Shown piece by piece: positions 23,311-35,040 of a stretch of DNA of 64,000 nucleotides. The notes under the pieces were generated by a model. It searched no databases, had not been told where the DNA came from, and saw only the letters and a list, made by a program, of their open reading frames with translations. The translations under genes were made by a program, and so were the position numbers. Position 1 is the stretch's first letter. Each line of letters begins with the position of its first letter. The DNA is from Riptortus pedestris (taxonomy: Eukaryota > Arthropoda > Insecta > Hemiptera > Alydidae): the NCBI GenBank assembly GCA_019009955.1, contig CM032230.1, positions 121,403,001 through 121,467,000 of the forward strand. Direction: 5' to 3'.

Positions 23311-24635
23311 ACTTATATTTATTATTCAACTCTTCGCTTAACTTTTATTTGAGTTTAAATCATTGCTTCTTACAATACTCGATAAGAATCACCTTCCTTT
23401 TCACCATGATTTTGATGGAAATTCTTAGTTACCTTATTTTATTTCGGAGGCATAATCAGATCATAGTGCTCTCATATAAATTTAAGATTTACTGTTGTCT
23501 TTATCAGGGATGAGTCTTCCAAAGAAAAAAAAAAACTGCTTCACCTTTTCAATTATATTGTTTTTACAATGTATACCGTTATTCGTGTTACTCGTTTCTG
23601 GTTTGCTACTCAAATATTTATTTTATGTGCATTTAATCTCATATTAAAGTGGTCTTAGGCGTTTTTTACACTTACTTATTCATTGCTTCAAGTGCATTGA
23701 CACCTGGAGTGTACTTAATTGATTTAGCTAGTGTAAATAACTGGTGTTATTAACTGATTTAGCATAATTAAATTGAAGTAAAGTGGCAGAAGGATTACTT
23801 GTTTTACTGCTTTCTTAATCGCTCGACGGGAGCAAAATCATTCCGACTATTTAATTGATATTGAAGGTCCGAAATGAGCCTAAAAACACCACCAAAAGAA
23901 AGAGTTTATATTAGTAATTTTCAAGAAAAAGTTTAATCTAGCTAATAACGGAAACACGTTTATTTGTACATAAGAGCATAAAGGTATCGGCACTTCAGCC
24001 GAGGGGTTCAACTACACAACATTGTCATAAAAAATAATGGTAATTAGCCATGTCAGATGGGGCTTAAAAGCAAAAAAGTAGGATAATTACTGTCCCGCCG
24101 GAAGTATTTTAACAGCTAAATGTTGCACGGCCTATTGAAAATGTCGTCGATATTGAAACATTGTCGATAATAATAGTCATTTATACATAAATCTATGGGG
24201 AACTTGATCTCCAGGAGCCTGTTAGATGCAAATGCGCCAGTATACATAATCTGCATATGCACTAATGAGAGAACCCAAGCGACAACAGAATTATAATAAT
24301 TGAATATTGGAAAGAAAATAAAATATTAATAAAGTGCGGCAGGAGTGTTTTATTACACAAGTAATAATGTAAAATCTCTCTTAATTATTTACGATTAAAA
24401 TAATTATTAGAATGTGATACCTCAGTGCTAAAGTAAATAAACGAATAAACAAATGGTGAGTTTGAATGAGAGCAACGCCAATAAAAAATTAAGTGAATAT
24501 GTGTCAAATACAGAGAAAGTCAAAACGTGTCTGAAAGACTTGTGCGCTTGAACCCATTATGTTGGACGAACTTGTCAACGCTTATTGACTTGCCGAGTTT
24601 TGTCATCTTGCACGCTTATCGACTTGTTGGGTATT
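23311..24635. other. No recognised gene
   Basis: AT-rich sequence with a short A run near 23524. No coding signature, RNA gene or element end was seen. Confidence 0.4.
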
Positions 24636-24639
24636 TAAT

Positions 24640-25545
24640 TTTTTTTTATTTATACAGGAGCACCCGCATCTTGGCGATTTGGCTCAAAGTTTCACAATGT
24701 AAAATGAAAACAAAGTTATAGAAACAACAAATACAAATTAAATACAACAAATAATCATTAAATACTAGTAATAAAGACAATTAATAAACATTAGACTAGT
24801 AATAAAGACAACAATTTAAAATGGTTTTAATAAAAAAATTATGTTATTCCTATATACTAGTAAATTTATATTATTATTTTTTTTTTATTTATTTAGTTTT
24901 GTACCCGATAGCGATGGTGATTTGCATTATTAGGATGATATACTTACTCCTTAGTGTGCTTATCTTTTTTTGTACTTTTATATTATGGAAAATAATTATT
25001 TAATATCTGTTTCTTTCTTATAACCGAGCTTTGTCCAAAGAATATAATAAAATTTAACCCTTTTAAATCTTTTTAGGTATGCTGTAGACCTATTCTATTT
25101 TGTATTATATGTTTTTGTAAATGTTGATGTGTTTTATATATGTTAGTATTTGTGAAATATATTGGCTGCTGTCAGTTAATAGTTCAGTCATATCGTGGGG
25201 TATGTGAAGGTTTTCTCGTTGGATGCAGGCTGTCAGTATGTGTTTTATCGTAAGGTGTTTGCTGCAGTATTTGCATATAGGGTTATCAGTCCTTGTCATT
25301 AAGTGTCTATGTGCCAGGTATGTGTGGCCGATCCTGAGTCTGGCAAAAACAACTTCCCTCCGTCTAGTACTCCTATGGCTCGATGGCCACTCCTTAATAG
25401 TACTGTTGATACTCCGGAGGTGGTTTTTTACTTCCATCCATTCTGATTGCCATTTGTTTAGGATTCGGTGGCGTATATGTCTCACTACGTCTTCGTATAA
25501 TAAGTTTGTTTGTGTGTATTGAGTTTGTGTTGAGTAATTAATTTA
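24640..25545 (-). mobile_element. LINE 3-prime fragment, longest intact C-terminal frame
   Basis: The minus-strand frame 25105-25485 (126 codons) encodes the conserved end of ORF2: ILNKWQSEWMEVKNHLRSIN, a linker, RRREVVFARLRIGHTYLAH and CKYCSKHLTIKHILTAC, the C-x2-C-x4-H-x4-C motif, then PHDMTELLTDSSQYI. The 3-prime UTR reaches 24640, where the end GAGCCAAATCGCCAAGATGC followed by GGGTGCTCCTGTATAAATA and an A tail matches the plus-strand LINE end at 15843. The copy is 5-prime truncated but uninterrupted over this stretch. Confidence 0.8.
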
Positions 25546-25840
25546 GCCGGGTATTTAAAAGAACAACAATGATAGTTACTACTAAAATATTAGTCATTCT
25601 TATAACAAGTTGGTACACGTAAGGGAATTTACACAGTATCTTGAACATTTTAAATAAGAACTTGTGTAAGTTAATATGTTAATATGAACCCCAAAATCAT
25701 CAAGGTGTCGATATCGTTCACTTTGGGAATCCCGACTCTAAACTCCCCTCCCCATAGTCGATTTTAATCAAAAGGAGAGATGCACAACTAGATTTTACAG
25801 AAGTCGTAAATAAGTCATTTCACAATTCTAAGGCTAATCG

Positions 25841-26120
25841 TTTTAGCAGATTTCCCTTAAGGTAAATCAGCTACTGAGGTCGTACTCATGACGCGGTTTT
25901 CGAAAATTTTTCGAATGTCCATCGATCCTATACATTTATTCTCTATCTTGAATATTAACCGAGATATTTTCATTTTTATTAAGTGTAACAGACGAGCTAT
26001 GGTTCCCGCCAAAAGCTAGTTCGGCCATTTCCGTAACTGATCGGCATTCGAATGGAGATTTCTCTATTGTATAACTTTACGTGGGAAATCTGCTTAGTTT
26101 ACGCAGCCCCTGCGTGACGG
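25841..26120 (-). mobile_element. HINE-like deletion derivative, both ends kept
   Basis: Has both family ends (TTTTAGCAGATTTCCCTTAA and GCAGCCCCTGCGTGACGGAT) but only 280 bp. An internal deletion joins CATCGATCCTA directly to TACATTTATTCTCTATCTTG, removing the microsatellite and the GGTCCGATTTCAG block. Confidence 0.85.
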
Positions 26121-26699
26121 ATTTCGTTATATTAGTTTCAAAATGAGTGAAGTAATAACTGGGCCTTATTTTACTTTCCTGATCACAGTAAAAGCAATAT
26201 TGTAATATTTCAAAGGAAATATCCGTTTTGGTCCTCTCTTAACGACTCAAAAACGCATTAAAAAACGCAGCTTTAAAATGATGACATTTCGTATTTTTGG
26301 TTTATAACGTCTAGTTATGAACCACAATTTTTAACAAATCGGCTAAAAGGGAATGAGTAGAGGATACGAAATTTTAAATTACTCCGTACGTATTAGAAAT
26401 ACAAAACAATTGTAATAATAAGTTTTATTGATCCTTAAAAAAAAGTATAAATTACATCGAGTGTCATTCTTCCACCCGAAGTATTTAAACGGAGATATCA
26501 CTTGATGACTCACTCAAATAAATTAATTATAAATGAAATTCAATTTTCCTTAATAGGAGGACAGGGAAGTTGGGGGTGCCCACAGCAGATTTTTTTATAA
26601 TTTATTACACTCTCAAAAAGATATGCCTTCTTCAGGCGGGGTATGTGTTCAGAGCATTGTGAAAATATGAGCTATTTAACTTCAATTAACCAATCTATG

Positions 26700-26850
26700 G
26701 CGGAAGGTAAACAAAAATGAAGAGCCTCAAAAGATCATTAAACTATTTTTATATCTCGACTAGTTTCGGGCCCACATGACGCACCTTCAGGACAAAATGT
26801 AATACAATGAGGTAACTTAAATAAGAGCAGCATCTTTATATAGGATCATC
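26700..26850 (-). mobile_element. Penelope-like element end fragment
   Basis: The minus strand reads CCTGAAGGTGCGTC ... GGGCCCGAAACTAGTCGAGA then TATAAAAATAGTTTAATGA. This resembles the hammerhead-bearing terminal region of arthropod Penelope-like elements. No coding part is present. Confidence 0.45.
26754..26797 (-). ncRNA. Hammerhead-ribozyme-like motif, degraded
   Basis: Minus strand: CTGAAGG (consensus CUGANGA), a variable stem, then CGAAAC and TAGTC. The palindrome ACTAGT after GAA would form a minimal stem III or a dimer contact, with GTC as the cleavage triplet. Stem I pairing is poor, so activity is unlikely. Confidence 0.4.

Positions 26851-26856
<6 letters not shown>

Positions 26857-26916
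<60 letters not shown>
26857..26916. repeat. (TA)n microsatellite
   Basis: Pure TA run between the Penelope fragment and a HINE-like fragment. Confidence 0.95.
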
Positions 26917-26919
<3 letters not shown>

Positions 26920-26949
26920 TGTTGCCTCTGTGCTCTACCTGCCACAGTT

Positions 26950-27390
26950 TTTGTTTAAGCCCTACTACTTGAATGATAAGCGTTTCATGCAAAACTAAAA
27001 GTCAAGTTTGTTAACGACTGAAATCGGACTTGGCGGGAAGGGTAGAGGAGGGTACTTTCGAAAATTTAAAATATTTCCATTCAAATTAAAGTATTGTATA
27101 AAACCATACTTATTGAAAATTGTATTACCAATACACTTGGTTATATATATATTTTGTCCACCATAAATATTAACCGAGATATTTGGGTTTTTTTAGTTTT
27201 AAACCTTTAATTAGCCCTCATTACTACTCGCCATGTTAACAATAAGCTGTTATATCATGTACTACTTCATTCAAAGCTTAAATACCTGGTATTATTTTTA
27301 TTGAACTTTATCCTTTGTGGGGAAATATTTCGGGGAAAAGGTGAATAGTGACACGTGGGAAATCGACGCAGCCACTGCGAGACGGCCCTT
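26950..27390 (-). mobile_element. HINE-like fragment, diverged
   Basis: Words GATAAGCGTTTCATGCAAAA, AGTCAAGTTTGTTAACGACT, GAAATCGGACTTGG, AATATTAACCGAGATATTTG and the end GACACGTGGGAAATC ... GCAGCCACTGCGAGACGG. The 3-prime palindrome side is lost beyond the TA tract. Confidence 0.7.
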
Positions 27391-28079
27391 TTATTATTCA
27401 GTCAGTAAAAGTTAAGATAAGTGTTAAGAGATATTCCATTACTTTCCGTATGTAAGAGCTATCATCTGATAGAAAATTAGTGCAAATCGATATTGAAAGG
27501 GAGGCGGTCCACGTTTTTTGATGCAAGTTAGCAAGTGTTTAATGGATAGCTGCTGGAAACTCTACAGGTAGTTTTGTCTTTGTTATTAAACGATAAATAC
27601 ATTTTCTGTAATGATGCTTTCCTATATTAGGTAGAAAAAAATCATTTATAACTTCTGACTGTGTTTTATATAAGTTTAACGAATACATTCTGTATTTCTT
27701 TTTTTATCGGAGTTAAGTAATTAAAAATTAAATTCTTTCCAAGGATTTCCTGGTCCCACGGTATTGGAGGGTAACGAGAAGCAGCTTGGGCTACCTAGAA
27801 TACATTCACTTAAACCAGCACAACTGCTCAAAAACATTTGCTCTTTCATGTACATAAGTATAGGGACGAATTCATTGGAGACCCGACTTAATTACGAGTC
27901 CTGAGAGAGTTTTCATTAGTCGAAATAAACAAATAAACTGAGCGGGGGTAATTATTAATTATGGATTAATTCAAGTTATCATCCCCCTGCCTCTAACCCC
28001 CACTTTGGAGGGGATAATGGTAGCTTTGAGAGCGCCATGTTGGCAGTGGGGGACTGTACCCCCGAAAGGAATATTGAGA
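27391..28079. other. No recognised gene
   Basis: Unassigned AT-rich sequence, with no element ends or coding motifs. Confidence 0.4.
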
Positions 28080-28105
28080 GAGAGTGAGTGAGTGAGAGAG
28101 AGAGA

Positions 28106-28178
<73 letters not shown>
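28080..28178. repeat. (GA)n microsatellite
   Basis: About 100 bp of GA with a few GT interruptions at its left side. The LSLSLS open frame across it is an artefact. Confidence 0.95.
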
Positions 28179-28184
<6 letters not shown>

Positions 28185-28442
28185 TTCCCAGAGAGCTAAA
28201 TCCTTGGGAATCCTTTTCATTAGCCGCTCAAACTTATTTCACTAATTACCCAGCGGTCAGCTAGCAATAAAGGATCAGTAGCCTTTCAAAGGAAACAATT
28301 ACATTCTCGCTCCATCTAAGCTTTTGACTTGTTTAGGCCCTGGCTTCAAAAATGGCTACACTTGGCTGCTTTTTGTCAGGCCTTTAGCTCTCACTGTGCT
28401 CCTATAATGAGATAGTTTCTTAGGATAGTTCTTAAAGTCTCA

Positions 28443-29590
28443 CTGTGTCCCCAACAATGCTGATGAACACACAATACAGAAGTATACAGCAAACCCATCG
28501 AGACAACAACCTCTACCAATCCGATTCCTTAAATATACACACAATACCATTCCAAAGAACAAATATTTACACTAAATATACTGAAACATACTATCCTTGG
28601 AAACCTGACAAACTGACTTTTGACTTGACTCTAACACAGTACCTTAAAACTAACCCGACTTCTGAACTTCATTACCAAAAACATTTTACTTCTCTACTAA
28701 CAGACAAGAAACAAGACCTATTTATTTACACAGACGGATCCAAAACAGATCAAGGAGTAGGGGCAGCTGCAATTGTTGGCTCAGCTAACTTTCAAATAAA
28801 GCTACCAGATGAGACTGAAGCCCTGAAACGTGCGATAGACAATATACCAGAAACTACAGACACTATTATTTGCACTGACTCTCTAAGCTCATTACAGTCA
28901 TTAAAAAACATATATAGTTCACATCCACCCCATCTCGTGCATATTACACAAAATCCAGACATTAAACAAAAGAATAACTATGTACTGGTTACCCGGACAA
29001 AAAGCACACAAGTAGACGAACTTGCCAAATCAGCTATTCAAAAAAGAACTCACGACAGCACATACTGTACACATCAAGATATTCAAGCCCAAGCAAAACA
29101 TGATACTCAACTCATGGCAGAAAACTTGGTTTACCACAACTGATAACAAACTTCGAGAACTGAAACATACACTTGGTGAATGACCTTCCTCAAAAAGACT
29201 AATTAGAATAGAAGAAGTAGTTTTCACGAGGTTGAGAATTGGCCATTCACGACTGACTCACAATTACCTACTTACTGGAGAAGACCCTACTGCCAACACT
29301 GTAACTGTAGACTTACAATAAAACATATACTAACTGACTGATATTTAAGGACTCACATAGACCTACCATACACTTTGACTGAATTACTACATGACTGTAT
29401 ATAGACCGCGTATTACACTACTTGAAACATAACAACATTTTCAAAAAATTATAATGTAGGGCAATAATGTAAATATTTGCAGACATGAGCATACTTACGT
29501 AAATATATTAATGGTATATGTTAAATAACTGATTCGTCGCTAAATCGCCCCACTTTCGATTATTGTATGAATAAATAAATAATAAGACAG
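28443..29590 (+). mobile_element. LINE 3-prime fragment with RNase H domain
   Basis: The frame 28445-29143 (232 codons) covers the region before RNase H (TYYPWKPDKLTFDLTLTQYL), the RNase H start FIYTDGSKTDQGVGAAAIV, an apparently shortened segment around DETEALKRAIDNI where the family has T-A-E-x-x-A-I, and TDSLSSLQSLKNIY with the second Asp. The end of the domain (TKSTQVDELAKSAI) is also present. Downstream, in other frames, RLRIGHSRLTHNYL and the cysteine motif follow, then a 3-prime UTR ending in AATAAATAAATAA near 29585. The reverse transcriptase is missing, so the copy is 5-prime truncated and not mobile by itself. Confidence 0.8.
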
Positions 29591-29645
29591 TCATTATGGT
29601 ACAACAGCTGATCAATATAATAAAATTCCCATTATTCGAACCATT

Positions 29646-29678
<33 letters not shown>

Positions 29679-30490
29679 CATACCCTACGGTGAAGACCGT
29701 CGTCACTGGAGGATAATCTAGTACAGCTGGCAAGCGCTTTCGCCTTTCGATGCGATGGCACTATCTTCTAGCCTGTAAAAAGTTGTACTGAGTTAGCTAT
29801 CCGTTGTACAGTAGGTTTTATGCGTCTGTTCCCCGTACTAGGTTGTTTACGTTTTAGCCCAGATCGGTATACTTGCCTCATAGATATGTCAAACGAGGGG
29901 TTTTTGCTAATGTCCAGGTAAATTGTTTTCGTGTGGTGGGTCGTTGTCCGTATCCGTATTAGGTTGTTTACGTTTCTAGAGTTTTATTTCTGTGTTGAAC
30001 TGGTATAGTTTGCAAGTGTGTAAATATAGGTTTAACATGATGTTTGTACAATTTTGGTATAAATCAAAGCGGATCTAACATAATTAAATAGAATCTGGAT
30101 CTACGTTCTTCGTCGCTTCGTCTGTACTGATACTCATGCCTGTGTCCGTCAATTGGCGTCTTCCATTTAAGTTGTTGCAATGGTCTGAATTTCGTGTCTG
30201 AGCTTGTTCATTCTCCATTGAAGCAATGTCTCCATTGAATGTCCGTTGTTTGTAAATCTCCATGTTCTCAAGTGTGTCAAATCTTCGTCCTTTCGTTTGT
30301 CTGTGTAGAAGTTTCATATTGTCGGCTATACTTGTAGGGTCGTGGCAGTGATCGTTCAAGTGGTTGGCGAAGTTGGAGTCTCGTTTGTCTAGACTGAATG
30401 AGCGTATTTGTTCGGTGTATCGCATTTTCAGTCTCCTCCCAATTTGTCCAATGTACGTGTTGTTGCAACTGCACGTTATTTTATATTATT
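29590..30490 (-). mobile_element. Penelope-like element, 3-prime part
   Basis: Contains the GIY-YIG end of the element's ORF (30084-30488) and its downstream region to about 29690, next to a short (TA)n run at 29651-29672. The 5-prime side is cut near 30488, where an in-frame stop and unrelated AT sequence begin. Confidence 0.65.
30084..30488 (-). pseudogene. Penelope-like retroelement GIY-YIG endonuclease fragment
   Basis: The minus strand, read upstream of the first Met, gives ITCSCNNTYIGQIGRRLKMR and then YTEQIRSFSLDKRDSNFANH. This is the GIY-YIG nuclease module at the C-terminus of Penelope-like elements: the C-x-C pair, the TYIG core with its catalytic Tyr, the conserved Arg in GRRLK and the later N-H-L-x-x-H region. 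In the intact family the module nicks target DNA for reverse transcription. The reverse transcriptase is absent. About 100 residues follow the module to a stop at 30084. The fragment is 5-prime truncated; whether the C-terminal part is full length is not clear. Confidence 0.75.
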
Positions 30491-31125
30491 ATTTTATATA
30501 CATAATACATACGTGAGTGTGGGAGGTATCAGTAAAGTCTCAAATCGCTTATATTAACAACTTTCATTCCCTTTATACATATACAAAAATTTTCTAATTC
30601 TAAGGCATTTTTGGTTAAAAACAAATCAAGTCATATATGTTAAGGGTTATATATTAAAATTGAGAATTTTTATTGATATTGCTGTCCCCATTCTCCAAAT
30701 TACCAAGTCTAAAATATAGGCCCTCAGTAGTATTCACCTTCTTAGATTCATAAATCATTTGAGTTAGAGTATGTCAAAAGGCACTGAGAATGAAGCCGTT
30801 GCTCTTAAAGATCACTTTGTATCAATAAACGCATTATAGATGAAAGCAGGCCTAGTTTTTGCATCCAAAATCAAATCAATTATCGGTTTTTTAGTTTCAT
30901 AAAATACATTTTTAGCAACTGAGTTAAGAAAATAAATGGGCCATTTAGGAAGTTCTACGACAAAAAGATAACCATCTCATGAGGTAATAAAATCAAACGC
31001 GGTGTTGAGAGAATAGTGAACCAGCCATCTTGCTTCCATTGTGGTACTGTAATGACTGAGACCTTCTCGAGTCAGCGGCTCCTGAATTTTTCACCAGGCT
31101 CATTTACTCCCTAATCGGCAGAACC

Positions 31126-31128
<3 letters not shown>
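30491..31128. other. No recognised gene
   Basis: AT-rich unassigned sequence up to the CT tract. Confidence 0.4.
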
Positions 31129-31184
<56 letters not shown>

Positions 31185-31218
31185 CCTTCCCCCCTCTCTC
31201 TCTTTCTCCCTCTCTTCT
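31129..31218. repeat. (CT)n microsatellite
   Basis: About 90 bp of CT with minor interruptions. Confidence 0.95.
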
Positions 31219-31399
31219 AGAAGTGGCCTGAAAAAATTGTTTTCTCGTTGACGGAAGCAATGGACCTACAAAAAACACTCTATGTAACTAGACATAGCAT
31301 TCAGATCCTACAGTAGATCTGTAAATGCTGATTTCAAGCATTAACAGTATTTTGGTTAATATCAGTAAAATCAGTCATCCTTCACTGTTCCCCCGAAGA

Positions 31400-31490
31400 G
31401 CAAATTAGCTTTTCAGGTTGTAATGATCGGTCAATCATCCAAATTTCTTCAAATGTCCGTTTATCCAACTCAGGAGATGGAAAGTGAAAT
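31400..31490 (-). mobile_element. HINE-like terminal fragment, old
   Basis: AGCTTTTCAGGTTGTAATGA, AATTTCTTCAAATGTCCGTT and CCAACTCAGGAGATGGAAAG resemble the subterminal words of the family. Heavily decayed. Confidence 0.4.
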
Positions 31491-31699
31491 ATGTAGAGAT
31501 CATTAATAAAAGAGTTGATGAACATAAGTAATGATAACAATCATCCGCCAATATATCATAATCGCCAATATCATATACTAATAATATTAAAATAGAGAAT
31601 ATTTTTTATATAACTGGAGATATGAAGCTAAACCAGATAAGACCAAGCTGTTCAATGTTAGCTATAGCAAAAAGATTAATGAGATAAACACGCGTGTTG

Positions 31700-32760
31700 C
31701 TTACAGGATGGCCAGTTAAGTACAAGCAGGTTACTAACGGGAAGACCGAGAAGATAGGAAAGAACAACCGAATTGGGTCCTGGAAGGTTAAGAAGGGACG
31801 AGATAAGAACATGCAGGTTACCTGATAGAAAACCAGGAAGGATGGAAAGAACGAGCAGATTGCTAAGAGGAAGGCGAAGAAGAAACCAGGTAAGAAAAAG
31901 CAGATTGCTAACAGGAAGGCCAAGAAGAAACCAGGTAAGAAAAAACAGATTGCTAACAGGAAGGCCAAGAAGAAACCAGGTAAGAAAAAACAGATTGCTA
32001 ACAGGAAGGCCAAGAAGAAATCAGGTAAGAAAAAGCAGATTGCTAACAGGAAGGCCAAGAAGAGCCCAGGTAAGAACAAGCAGATTGCTAAAAGGAAGAC
32101 GAAGAAGAAACCAGGTAAGAAAAAGCAGATTACTAACAGGAAGGCCAAGAAGAAACCAGGTAAGAAAAAGCAGATTGCTAAAAGGAAGGCGAAGAAGAAA
32201 CCAGGTAAGAAAAAACAGATTGCTAACAGGAAGGCCAAGAAGAGACCAGGTAAGAAAAATCAGATTGCTAACAGGAAGGCCAAGAAGAGACCAGGTAAGA
32301 ACAAGCAGATTGCTAACAGGAAGGCCAAGAAGAAATCAGGAAAGAAAAAGCAGATTGCTAATAGGAAGGCCAAGAAGAGACCAGGTAAGAACAAGCAGAT
32401 TGGTAACAGGAAGGCCAAGAAGAGACCAGGTAAGAACAAGCAGATTGCTAACAGGAAGGCCAAGAAGAAATCAGGAAAGAAAAAGCAGATTGCTAATAGG
32501 AAGGCCAAGAGCAGATTGGTAACAGGAAGGCCAAGAGGAGACCAGGTAAGAATATGCAGGTTACCTTTGAGAAGACCAGGAATAAGGATAGAACAAGCGG
32601 ATGGATACATGAAGGCCAAGAAGGGAGCACATAAGAACATACAAGGATAAGAAGACGAAACAGCGAAGAACAAATGTCCCACAAACCGGAAGAACAAGAG
32701 GACAGCTGGCAAGAACAAGCAGTTTAGTAACTTGGAGAACAATGGGAACCTGGAAAGACC
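31700..32760. repeat. 45-bp minisatellite, open in several frames
   Basis: About 14-15 good units lie from 31860 to 32520, with decayed units on both sides. A unit joins AAGAAGAAACCAGGTAAG, AAAAAGCAGATTGCTAAC and AGGAAGGCC. A three-unit, 135-bp higher-order pattern recurs near 32281-32510. Because 45 is a multiple of three, frames stay open on both strands: Arg-rich 15-residue repeats (RRNQVRKSRLLTGRP type) on plus, Lys-rich repeats in another plus frame without a Met, and a hydrophobic repeat on minus. None shows evidence of being a gene. Each well-kept unit contains CAGGTAAGA, a splice-donor-like site; I count 13. Confidence 0.9.
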
Positions 32761-32883
32761 AAGAGAAGTGAGAAAACTACCAGAAATAAATATATTAACA
32801 GATTGAAATTAATCTATACAAATAAGTGAAAATCACATAAAAATAAATTCTTACTGTTCTCAACACTTTCCAACGCTTTCTTG

Positions 32884-32890
<7 letters not shown>

Positions 32891-32932
<42 letters not shown>
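32891..32932. repeat. (TA)n microsatellite
   Basis: Pure TA run in unassigned sequence. Confidence 0.95.
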
Positions 32933-32939
<7 letters not shown>

Positions 32940-32941
<2 letters not shown>

Positions 32942-33747
32942 AATAAATTGAAATGGTTATGCATCCATACCTTTTCTTTATACGGAAAAGCTGTGCCTTC
33001 GTAATTCTTCGGCCAACAATACATACTCACTACTCCTACACACCAAATTATTTTCTAAATTCATCCTTTTCTCTCACCGCTATAAATATAGCATATTCAA
33101 GGGCGGAAGCAATTCAAATAAAGGGAGATTTGACTCGAGCAGCTAGGATGGGATTACAGGGTCCTTTTTAAACATCCCTCACCCCATATAATTCTTTTAT
33201 TGTTTTTTCAAGGCTCCCCCTTTTTTTTAACTCATGCTCTTTTCTTAGGCACTCTCTTTTTTTAGATTTTTTTTAACTCTCAAAGGGTTTCTGACTCTTT
33301 TGGCCCTGTAGCTTCAAAATAAAAGGCAAATTAAATTAAACATGATGTATGGTAATTTACTTGAGTTCAATCCTCAGGAAACTACTCTTTTCAGTGAATA
33401 AAAACGAATATTGTTTATATTTACACGAAAAAACTAGAAATTCCTGTTAATAAGTATAAAAGTAGTTACACACTAAATTAAAATTCTTCCAAAGCAAATC
33501 TAGTGCAACGGCAATATTACTAACACAAGCTATATTATTTATGAGCGGCGAAAATACTATGTTCAATTTCTATATACTGATGTCCCAAAACTCAACGATG
33601 TATGCACTCAAAGGATATATTATGAAACCCCTTTATGACATTCCAATTTATTATAATTATAAATAACTTTTAAGGAATCATATAATTGTTTTGTAAATAG
33701 AACAAATACTGCCAAATAGTCATAAAGTATATAGATTATATATTGAT
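32940..33747. other. No recognised gene
   Basis: Short open frames only, including a 72-codon one at 32953, with no recognisable motif. T-rich stretch near 33210-33270. Confidence 0.4.
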
Positions 33748-33957
33748 TATTATTTACGTCACTTATGCTACTATTGCTAGTCGGGACGGGTTATCTACAA
33801 GTTACCACCCTTTTCTAGCCAGGGTGGGCCTAAGGAGTTTATTTAATGAGTTCGTCACTAAATAAATTTCGACTCCCAGGGCGGGAATCAAACCCGCCAC
33901 TCTAGGTCTACCACGCTAGATTAAAACTAACGCCTTAACTCACACAGCCAGCCTAAC
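33748..33957 (-). mobile_element. tRNA-derived SINE, reverse orientation
   Basis: Reverse of the SINE at 11879: GTCGGGACGGGTTATCTACA, TTCTAGCCAGGGTGGGCCTA, then GGCGGGAATCAAACCCGCC, the T-arm/B-box region, and CTTAACTCACACAGCCAGCC, the A-box side. Confidence 0.75.
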
Positions 33958-34864
33958 CTCCAAAAAGTCATAAAGTAAAACGCTTAACTATCGAATTTCT
34001 CTCTACTTTATTGAACACTCCATTTGTATCGGTAGGTTCGATTGCCTTTTCAGGAGATTACGTCTATTGTCAGAAGAGCCACTTTAACACAAATAGAAAA
34101 TAGAAGAAGTTACCAAAATCATCTTATTGACCAATCGATTTCTGTGTAAAGTACAGTCCTAGAATTAAATATTTTATTTTAAAAAGTGAAAAAATAACTA
34201 AAGAAATAATACGTTTTAGGGTTCAGTGTTGCTAGACCAAGTCAACTAAATAACCTACTTTAAATCAATTTTCAACATTGGATACGCTGATAACCAATAA
34301 TAACCTGACCAGTAGAAGTGTGCTAATTTACAGTAGAGAAGAAACCAGTAAATAACTTTATTTTTATTTGTGTATACTGAGTTTAATTAATTATTTTTTA
34401 TCCGGCAGTGAACTTGCACTTATTATATAAATCAGTATTTTTCTAATTCATGAGTTCACTGTTTATGATTGCTAGTAACGTTTTCATTGTGCAAGTTGTT
34501 TTTATTTTTTATTATAATCATTAAGGACTTTTATTATTATATCCAGTGTTTATTAGTTTTTTCCTTTCAGCCTGTCAATAGTTAAATAATAAAACTGAAA
34601 TAAGCATTTAAATAATAATTTTTTTCAATCTATACATATCTGTATGTAACAAAGTAGGTCTGTTTTCCTCTACAACGCATTGTGCTTTGTACATCCAAAT
34701 TGACTGGGGTACTTTGGTTCAGTGAAAATCGGATAAATAGAAGTGGAGGTTCACAAAGGGCTTAAACGAAAAAAAATCAAGGAACTCCAATAATATTTGA
34801 GTTAGAGAAAACGGGTTTTAAAAAAAAATAGTTATAGAACATTAAAATCCAAACAACATTCATT
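33958..34864. other. No recognised gene
   Basis: AT-rich sequence with no identified element or coding motif. Confidence 0.4.
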
Positions 34865-35040
34865 GCATTCATTTTTTCGATCCACTCATAATAACTCTTA
34901 TTATGATATTTATTAGTGTGATTCAAATATTCTCCCCTCTAACCCCCCCTTTTCTCTCCCTGGTCCGATTTCATCCTTTAGGTAAAGCGGTAAAAATGGA
35001 TTGTACTTTTGACCAAACAAAAATCATGTAGTTGAGAACG
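34865..35040 (+). mobile_element. HINE-like internal fragment
   Basis: TTTTTTCGATCCACTCATAA, TCTCCCCTCTAACCCCCCC, CTGGTCCGATTTCATCC and TTGACCAAACAAAAATCATG are the interior words of the family, without ends. Confidence 0.55.

Noticed and set aside
24000..24300. Possible TIR element
   Set aside because: No convincing inverted ends or target duplication could be found.
27993..28220. Open frame with LSLSLS repeats
   Set aside because: Produced by the (GA)n microsatellite.
29680..29760. Hammerhead motif in the 30-kb Penelope fragment
   Set aside because: GGTGAAGACCGTCGTCACTG suggests a hairpin, but the CUGANGA and GAA core blocks are not present in order.
31860..32520. CRISPR-like array
   Set aside because: Units are directly adjacent, without unique spacers, in a eukaryotic context; it is a minisatellite.
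31606..32742. Hydrophobic 15-residue repeat protein on the minus strand (FLLAICFFLPGFFLA type)
   Set aside because: It is the antisense reading of the 45-bp minisatellite; the frame is kept only because 45 is divisible by three, and the other strand is equally open.
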